Shown here: piece by piece, positions 58,422 to 64,000 of the stretch | Numbering within the stretch: the stretch's first letter is position 1 | Layout of the letters: every line of letters begins with the position of its first letter | Assembly: GCA_907163075.1 (NCBI GenBank) | Contig: CAJQTY010000001.1 | Coordinates: 248,001-312,000, forward strand | Source of the DNA: an uncultured Rhodocyclaceae bacterium | GTDB lineage: Bacteria; Pseudomonadota; Gammaproteobacteria; Burkholderiales; Rhodocyclaceae | Reading direction: 5' to 3' | Length of the DNA: 64,000 nucleotides | Position numbers and translations under genes: made by a program | The notes under the pieces: generated by a model | Database searches by the model: none | What the model was told of the DNA's origin: nothing | Seen by the model: only the letters and a program-made list of their open reading frames with translations

Positions 58422-61400
58422 TCAGTCGGGGCCGATGTCGGACAGACCGCCGCAAACCACGGCGAGTTCGCGCAACAGCGAAAACACCTGTGGCTTGATC
58501 GCTTCGTGCTGCCGGGCGTGGCACATATCCTCCAGGACTTTTGCCAGTTCACCCAGCCGGGTGGCGCCGATCAGCCGGGCGGAGCTCTTCAGTGAATGGA
58601 TCAGGCGTGTCGCTTCGATCCAGTTCCCGCCGTCCAGGGCGCTACGGAAACCGGGTTCGAAATCGCGCCCGTGGGTGTCACGAAACAGATGCAGCAGCTT
58701 GCGGTAGAGCGCCGGTTTGCCGTTGGCGTAGCGCAGCCCGAGACTGCTGTCGATCCCCGGCCACTCCGGCAGCGGCGTGCCGGTATCCGGCACCTCCGGG
58801 GTCGGTGACGCGTTTTCATGGACGGCTCCATCGCCCTGGCTGGTGGCGCGCGGGCTCACATGCGCCAGCAGCACGGCAAACAGATCGCGCGCCCTGACCG
58901 GCTTGGCCAGATAGTCATCCATGCCCGCCGCGCGGCAGCGCTCGCGCTCGGTGCTCATGGCATTGGCGGTAAGGGCGATGATGGGCAGCTTGCGGTAACG
59001 CCCGTCCTCGCGGAGCTTGCGCGTCGCCTCGTAGCCGTCCATGACCGGCATCTGGCAATCCATCAACACGCAATCCGGTATCTTCATGGCGATCGCATCA
59101 AGCGCCTCACGGCCGTTAGCGGCCAGGCGAACCTTGATTCCCGCGGTCTCCAGCATGTCGCGCACCACTTCCTGGTTGAGCAGGACGTCGTCAACCAGCA
59201 AAACCTCAAGCCCGCGCAGCCCGGATCGCAAGCCTTCGACGCGATTATCCTGCGACGGCGCAGGCAGCAATTTGATTCCCAGGAGCGGCGCAATCTCGGC
59301 AAACAGTCGACTTGCGGTGGTCGGCTTGGCCAGGGCCCGGTCATACACGCCGCCAGGTTCGTCGAGTACCGGGTCGAGACCGGAGGTGGTCATCAGGATG
59401 ATCGGCGGCGGTGTCCTCGCGCCCCGGTGAGCCTTCAGCCTCCTGGCTGTTTCCAGGCCATCGCATCCCGGCATGTGAAGATCGACGATGGCCACGCGAT
59501 AGTCCACGGCATTGCTTCGCGCCACCACCGCCAGTGCCTCTTCGCCCGAGGCCAGAACTTCCGGCGCAAGACCAAGCTGGCGCAGTTGTTTGCTTATGGC
59601 GGAACGACAGATCGGGTTGTCGTCCACCACCAGTACGGGGCTGTCGGCATGGGCTGCCAGTTGCTGCACCATGGTGGCAAGACGTGAAGGTCGCGAGGGG
59701 TCGACACCGAGGCAAACGACGAAATGAAACTTGCTGCCCTTGCCAATAGTGCTATCGACCTGAATGGTACCGCCCATCAATTCGGTCAGATGTTTGCAGA
59801 TCGCCAGGCCCAGGCCGGTTCCGCCGTATCGGCGGGTGGTCGTCGTATCGGCCTGGATGAAGGCGTTGAACAGGCGTGCCTGCTGTTCCGGCGTCAGCCC
59901 GATACCGTCGTCGATCACTTCAAAATAGAGCCGGGCCGATGTTGCATCGATCGTTTCGTCGCGAACGCGGACCACGATATTGCCGCGGTCTGAAAACTTC
60001 AAGGCGTTGCCGATCAGGTTGATGAGAATCTGCTCAAGCCGCATCGGGTCGCCGATAAACGAGTGGCCTACCGAATCGTCCACGATGAATACCAGTTCGA
60101 TCGATTTTTCCCCGGCTTTTTCCGAAAAGATCGACCCAAGGTTGTCGAGGATACGATCCAGATCGAAGGGAACGCGCTCGATCTCCAGTTTGCCGGATTC
60201 GATTTTCGAGAAATCCAGAATGTCGTTAAGAATGCGCAGCAGCGAATCCGAAACCCCCTGAATCTTGGTCAGATAGTTGTGCTGCTTGTTGCTGAGGTCG
60301 GTGGCGAGGCACAGTTCGGTCATTCCGACAATCGCGTTCATCGGCGTGCGGATATCGTGGCTCATATTGGCCAGAAAATCACTCCGTGCCTGCGCCAGGC
60401 GCTCGGCCTCAAGGCGCGCTTTTTCGCTCAATGTCTCAAAGCGGTGGTGCTCGCGAAAAAGGCGAAAGGTGCCAAGCATGACGATCAGGGGAATCACGCC
60501 GCTGGCGAAAAGAAACAGCCGGGCAAATAGCGGCTCGGTCGGATACTCGGACGTAATGGAGACGAAGGAAAGCGGTGTTTGCCCGATATCGACCTTGGCA
60601 ACGACCAGTTTTCCCGAGTCCTTGCCATCCAGTGCGACGCTGGCCGTACCACCCCGTGCGAATAGTTCCTGGAGCATCCGGGGAAAGCCGTCCACCTGCG
60701 CCATGGGTTCGTTGACCGAAGTAAGTGGCGTCGCCGTTTGACGGTCAACGAGGAGGCTGTGCCACTGGGAACTGGATCGGCCGAACTGGGCGATACCGGT
60801 ATTGGCGCTCGTCCAGGCCAGGAGTTCGCCGCGGTAAGTCTGGTTGATCCAGACCGGGGCGCTGACCACAAGCTCCGTTTTCTTGGCGGCCAGGAGAATC
60901 CGCGCCTCGAAGTTATCGGGTGCAATCCACTCTTCGTAGCCTTCGGCAGGCCCATCGCTGTTCCAGCTGGCGATCGGCACACCATCCCTGTCGGCCAGCA
61001 CCAGCGCCGAGTATATCGCCTGCCCGCCAACCCGCTTGCGATTCATCATCTGCTCGAAGCGATCCTCGATAACCTGGACGTTCATTCCCAGGCCATATTG
61101 ATAACTCATGCCGAGGTCGCGGTTCTTGAAGAAATTGACTACCGGTTCTGATCCTGCGAGTTCAAAAATATCGTTCCGTCGTTCCGAGAAATAATAGGAG
61201 ATTGCTGCGGCCTGTTTTTCGGTTTCCAGCTGAAACTGGATCAGCGCGTCGCGCTGCAATTGCCGGAGCGAATCGACGTTGCTCCAGAAAACCACGGCCA
61301 CATAGACGATGAATAGCAGGAAGGTGACAATACCTTTCTTGTAACGCTTGAAGAGCCGGCGCACGTTGCGATCTTCCGGCTTTTCCTGCTTTTCCGGCAT
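58422..61400 (-). CDS. Hybrid histidine kinase with two receivers and HPt (BarA/EvgS-like)
   Basis: A 992-aa membrane phosphorelay protein. TM1 (about 24-44), a periplasmic sensor (about 45-290, Cache-like), TM2 (about 292-314), HisKA (phospho-His in [12 protein letters not shown]), HATPase ([20 protein letters not shown]), receiver 1 (Asp in AIVDLHMPG), receiver 2 (Asp in [12 protein letters not shown]) and HPt ([14 protein letters not shown]). No response regulator is adjacent, so the HPt must pass phosphate to one encoded elsewhere. It starts inside the stop of the SBP gene (TAATG), indicating a joint function. Confidence 0.93.
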   Translation of the reverse strand: MPEKQEKPEDRNVRRLFKRYKKGIVTFLLFIVYVAVVFWSNVDSLRQLQRDALIQFQLETEKQAAAISYYFSERRNDIFELAGSEPVVNFFKNRDLGMSYQYGLGMNVQVIEDRFEQMMNRKRVGGQAIYSALVLADRDGVPIASWNSDGPAEGYEEWIAPDNFEARILLAAKKTELVVSAPVWINQTYRGELLAWTSANTGIAQFGRSSSQWHSLLVDRQTATPLTSVNEPMAQVDGFPRMLQELFARGGTASVALDGKDSGKLVVAKVDIGQTPLSFVSITSEYPTEPLFARLFLFASGVIPLIVMLGTFRLFREHHRFETLSEKARLEAERLAQARSDFLANMSHDIRTPMNAIVGMTELCLATDLSNKQHNYLTKIQGVSDSLLRILNDILDFSKIESGKLEIERVPFDLDRILDNLGSIFSEKAGEKSIELVFIVDDSVGHSFIGDPMRLEQILINLIGNALKFSDRGNIVVRVRDETIDATSARLYFEVIDDGIGLTPEQQARLFNAFIQADTTTTRRYGGTGLGLAICKHLTELMGGTIQVDSTIGKGSKFHFVVCLGVDPSRPSRLATMVQQLAAHADSPVLVVDDNPICRSAISKQLRQLGLAPEVLASGEEALAVVARSNAVDYRVAIVDLHMPGCDGLETARRLKAHRGARTPPPIILMTTSGLDPVLDEPGGVYDRALAKPTTASRLFAEIAPLLGIKLLPAPSQDNRVEGLRSGLRGLEVLLVDDVLLNQEVVRDMLETAGIKVRLAANGREALDAIAMKIPDCVLMDCQMPVMDGYEATRKLREDGRYRKLPIIALTANAMSTERERCRAAGMDDYLAKPVRARDLFAVLLAHVSPRATSQGDGAVHENASPTPEVPDTGTPLPEWPGIDSSLGLRYANGKPALYRKLLHLFRDTHGRDFEPGFRSALDGGNWIEATRLIHSLKSSARLIGATRLGELAKVLEDMCHARQHEAIKPQVFSLLRELAVVCGGLSDIGPD

Positions 61401-62335
61401 TAGCGGTTACCCGGCAGTCCGCGAAAATAATCCGGAAGATAGCGCGGAGCGGCCCGGAAATATTTCCGGACCAGGTTCATGTAGGTTCCGTCCTTTTGCA
61501 ACTTGACGAAAAACTCATCGAAGGCCGCCCGCAAAGCGGGCGAACTCTTGCGAAAGGCCGCTCCCATCAGCTGCTGTTCGGATATCGGGCCAATCACCTT
61601 GATCTGGCCGGGCCATTTCTCCATGGCATCGATGATATCCGGCACGTCGAGCAGTGTCATTTCACTCTCCCGCTTGAGCACGGCAGGAACAACATCATTG
61701 AGGTTACCACTTTCCACATAGCGCTGCAGTCGATAGCCTTTGCCTTCGAGGTCATGAAGCTTGGGATCGAGGCAGGAGTTGTCGATGACGAAGGTGGTAC
61801 CCAACTTTAACCTGCTCTTGGTCGCCTTGATGTCGGTTTCCAGGTCTCCGCTCGGGACAATCGGCTTGACCGGCGAATCGGCGCGCGCCAACAACCAGAC
61901 CGCCGACGGAAAGGTGGGAACCGAAAAATCGACAAGTTTTTCGCGAAAGGGCAGGATGGTCAAACCGCTGCCGATGATGTCGCCGCGGATGGCCCGTTCG
62001 CCGAGCACACGCACCGACTGCTTGTATTCCAATTCCCTGCCGATCAGGTCCTGAATGACCGTGGTCCATTCGGCCGGCACGTACTCGTAGCGCACGCCAA
62101 TATGCTTGGCGAATAACTGGACAATATCGACATCCAGACCTTCGCCGTTACCCGTGTTGAATCTGGCGTAAGGCACACCAAGATGGCGGATCACGCCGCG
62201 CTCGCGGATCTCGCCGAGATCCTGGGCGCTGCCGGGAATAAGCCAACTGGCGAGGATCAATGCCAGAAATGCGTTGAAGATCGCGCCAAGGCGTTTCAAC
62301 TGATTCGCACCTGCCTTCATGTTCGACGGCTCCAA
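61400..62335 (-). CDS. Periplasmic solute-binding protein (SBP_bac_3) coupled to a kinase
   Basis: A 311-aa protein with a signal peptide (ending about PGSAQ, residue 38; in-frame ATG at 62320 gives a shorter one). It has the family pattern [42 protein letters not shown] and [13 protein letters not shown]. Such domains occur fused to kinases in EvgS/BvgS; here it is a separate gene overlapping the kinase gene by one base, with no permease or ATPase. It probably senses an amino acid or similar ligand for the kinase. Confidence 0.88.
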   Translation of the reverse strand: MEPSNMKAGANQLKRLGAIFNAFLALILASWLIPGSAQDLGEIRERGVIRHLGVPYARFNTGNGEGLDVDIVQLFAKHIGVRYEYVPAEWTTVIQDLIGRELEYKQSVRVLGERAIRGDIIGSGLTILPFREKLVDFSVPTFPSAVWLLARADSPVKPIVPSGDLETDIKATKSRLKLGTTFVIDNSCLDPKLHDLEGKGYRLQRYVESGNLNDVVPAVLKRESEMTLLDVPDIIDAMEKWPGQIKVIGPISEQQLMGAAFRKSSPALRAAFDEFFVKLQKDGTYMNLVRKYFRAAPRYLPDYFRGLPGNR

Positions 62336-62569
62336 GGATGAGTGAACAGACGTCCCGGCAACTGCAAGGGCGAGTCTTGAATCCTATCACTATAGCATCT
62401 GGAAAATCGTGCGAAAACCAGCTCGGGCCGAGGCCAATCAGATCGACGTCTGACGCCGCCGCGACGCGCTGTGCTTGCGGAGGCCGGAAATACGCTAACC
62501 ATTGGACCCCTAGCGTGCTACTTCGTGGTTAAATCATCACTCCATCATCCAGCCGCGCTTCTTGCGAAC

Positions 62570-64000
62570 ATGAGTTCCATACCGCTCTACCGTGCAGCTG
62601 ACCTGCGCCGCATCGAGGCCGGCGCCGACGATCAACCGCTCATGCAGCGCGCCGGCCATGCCGCGGCCGATCTTGCCATGGACATCTGTCCCGATTACGG
62701 GGCTGCCGTCCTTATCCTGGCCGGCCCGGGCAACAACGGTGGCGACGCCTTCGTTGTTGCCAACCTGCTGCGTCAGCGCTTTTTCGATACGCATCTGGTA
62801 TTTTCCGGCCAGACCAGCGCTCTGCCGCGCGATGCGGCCAACGCCTATCGGCGCTTCATCGATGCAGGCGGAATCACCCTGCCGGCGATCCCCGAGCACG
62901 CGCGCTGGTCGCTGATCATCGACGGCCTGTTCGGCATTGGCCTCAAGCGCGAAGTCACCGGCGCCTACGGCGAGCTCATCGCACGCGCCAACGCGCTGGC
63001 TGTGCGCGATGGCTGCCCGCTGCTCGCCCTCGACTGCCCGAGCGGTCTCGACGCCGATACCGGCAAAGTGCGCGGCGCAACGATCCGTGCCAGCCACACG
63101 ATTTCGTTCATCGCCGGCAAGCCGGGGCTGTTCACCGCCGATGGCCCCGATCATTGCGGCGAGATTTCCATCGCCGCACTCGAACTCGATGCCGAGCGGA
63201 TAGTCCCGGCCGAAGGCCGCTGCATCGGCCGCGAGCTCTTTTCGACCCACTTGAACGCGCGTCCGCGCAACAGCCACAAGGGCAGCCACGGCAATGCCGG
63301 CGTCCTCGGCGGTGCGCGCAGCATGGTCGGCGCCGCGCTGCTGGCGGCGCGCGCCGCGCTGCGCCTGGGCAGCGGCCGTGTCTATGCCGGCCTGCTCGAT
63401 GAACACGCGCCGACGGTCGATGCGCAGCAGCCGGAACTGATGCTGCGCTCGCCGGCGAGACTGCTCGCCACCGAGCTTACGGTGCTGGCCTGCGGCCCCG
63501 GCATGGGCGTCAGCCACGACGCCTGCGTTTTGCTCGAAAAGGCGTGTCAACTTGACGTGCCGCTGCTCCTCGATGCCGATGCGCTCAATCTGGTCGCCGC
63601 GGAAGGCGAACTGCGCGTCGCGCTGGCCACGCGCAGCGCGCCCACGCTGCTCACACCGCATCCGGCCGAAGCGGCGCGCCTGCTCGACTGCGGCGTGGCG
63701 GCTGTCCAGGATGACCGGCTCGCCGCCGCGCTCGAACTTGCCGTGCGCTACAACGCATTCGTCGCACTGAAAGGGTGCGGCACGCTGGTCGCCGCACCAT
63801 CCGGCAAGTGGTTCGTCAACACCACAGGCAATCCGGGATTGGCCACGGCCGGCAGCGGCGACGTGCTCACCGGAATCGTCAGCGCCCTGCTGGCGCAAGG
63901 CTGGTCACCACGCGCAGCGCTACTCGGCGCCGTACATCTGCACGGCGCCGCCGCCGACCGTCTCGTCGCCCAGGGCTGCGGCCCGGTCGGCTTGACCGCC
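62570..64000 (+). CDS. nnr: Bifunctional NAD(P)H-hydrate repair enzyme Nnr, 3' end beyond window
   Basis: The frame stays open to the last base (477 codons; the E. coli protein has 515). The N-terminal epimerase domain (about 1-220) shows AGPGNNGGDAFVVANLL, and ALDCPSGLDADTG. The C-terminal ADP-dependent dehydratase domain (from about 225) shows NSHKGSHGNAGVLGG, LLLDADALNLVA, LTPHPAEAARLL, ALKGCGTLV and TAGSGDVLTGIVSALLAQG. Together they repair hydrated NADH/NADPH. ATG 62570 fits the family start but has no clear ribosome site. Confidence 0.95.
   Translation, partial: MSSIPLYRAADLRRIEAGADDQPLMQRAGHAAADLAMDICPDYGAAVLILAGPGNNGGDAFVVANLLRQRFFDTHLVFSGQTSALPRDAANAYRRFIDAGGITLPAIPEHARWSLIIDGLFGIGLKREVTGAYGELIARANALAVRDGCPLLALDCPSGLDADTGKVRGATIRASHTISFIAGKPGLFTADGPDHCGEISIAALELDAERIVPAEGRCIGRELFSTHLNARPRNSHKGSHGNAGVLGGARSMVGAALLAARAALRLGSGRVYAGLLDEHAPTVDAQQPELMLRSPARLLATELTVLACGPGMGVSHDACVLLEKACQLDVPLLLDADALNLVAAEGELRVALATRSAPTLLTPHPAEAARLLDCGVAAVQDDRLAAALELAVRYNAFVALKGCGTLVAAPSGKWFVNTTGNPGLATAGSGDVLTGIVSALLAQGWSPRAALLGAVHLHGAAADRLVAQGCGPVGLTA

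Noticed and set aside
62537-63898. 453-codon minus-strand open frame
   Set aside because: It is antisense to nnr, whose plus-strand frame has clear family motifs throughout; the composition (Arg, Gly, Ala, Gln rich) is that of a shadow frame.

Overview
The window is a GC-rich chromosomal segment. Gene density is high, many coding regions overlap by 1-8 nt, and there is no rRNA, tRNA, CRISPR, phage or transposase gene. Its gene set points to a facultatively denitrifying betaproteobacterium: a cytochrome cd1 nitrite reductase with heme d1 genes, a nirDL fusion, a short PutA, LivKHMGF, and intergenic repeats of a kind common in environmental Rhodocyclales-like genomes. That taxonomic placement is inferred from gene content, not measured.

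Layout. (1) 0.1-2.9 kb: two small conserved proteins, purB, and a divergent glutathione transferase. (2) 3-12.2 kb, minus strand: an EamA exporter and a branched-chain-amino-acid-type ABC transporter whose binding protein (livK) and membrane/ATPase genes (livHMGF) enclose a bifunctional proline catabolic enzyme, PutA. (3) 12.4-13.3 kb: phosphatidylserine decarboxylase. (4) 13.6-25.6 kb: a denitrification island with nirF-nirDL-nirG-nirH, nirS-nirM-nirC-orfX and divergent nirE. Two Fnr/Dnr-type boxes lie in front of it. A CheB-CheR-PAS-histidine kinase and a NarL-type regulator, on the opposite strand, divide the two nir operons. (5) 25.7-27.1 kb: a sirtuin and a small (p)ppGpp-hydrolase-like HD protein. 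(6) 27.2-38.3 kb: a sugar module made of an FrcBAC-type ABC importer, an AGE-family isomerase and a PfkB sugar kinase, with a divergent response regulator, hybrid kinase and periplasmic binding protein that resembles the transporter's own binding protein. (7) 38.5-41.5 kb: homologues of the DprE1/DprE2 epimerase pair and a UPF0104 membrane protein. (8) 41.6-47.6 kb: mnmA, a secreted protein with a possible Cys-His-Asp triad, a Nudix hydrolase, then ilvE, a zinc-finger protein, waaF, a SnoaL-like protein and a YheT-type hydrolase. (9) 47.8-50.8 kb: a secreted TPR-CHAT protein. (10) 51-57.5 kb: purL, a shikimate/quinate dehydrogenase homologue and an orphan TRAP binding protein. (11) 57.6-62.3 kb: an isoprenylcysteine-methyltransferase-like membrane protein, then an SBP_bac_3 protein overlapping a BarA/EvgS-like kinase with HPt. 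(12) 62.6 kb to the end: Nnr, running off the window.

How the parts work together. NirS, with cytochromes NirM and NirC, reduces nitrite to NO. NirE makes precorrin-2, and NirDL/G/H and NirF carry out later steps toward heme d1; NirJ and NirN are not in the window. PutA would oxidise amino acid (probably proline) imported by the Liv transporter around it. The sugar module can be read as uptake of a ketose or mannose, isomerisation to fructose and phosphorylation, under a three-component periplasmic sensor. Intergenic spaces carry at least four families of short palindromic or tandem repeats.
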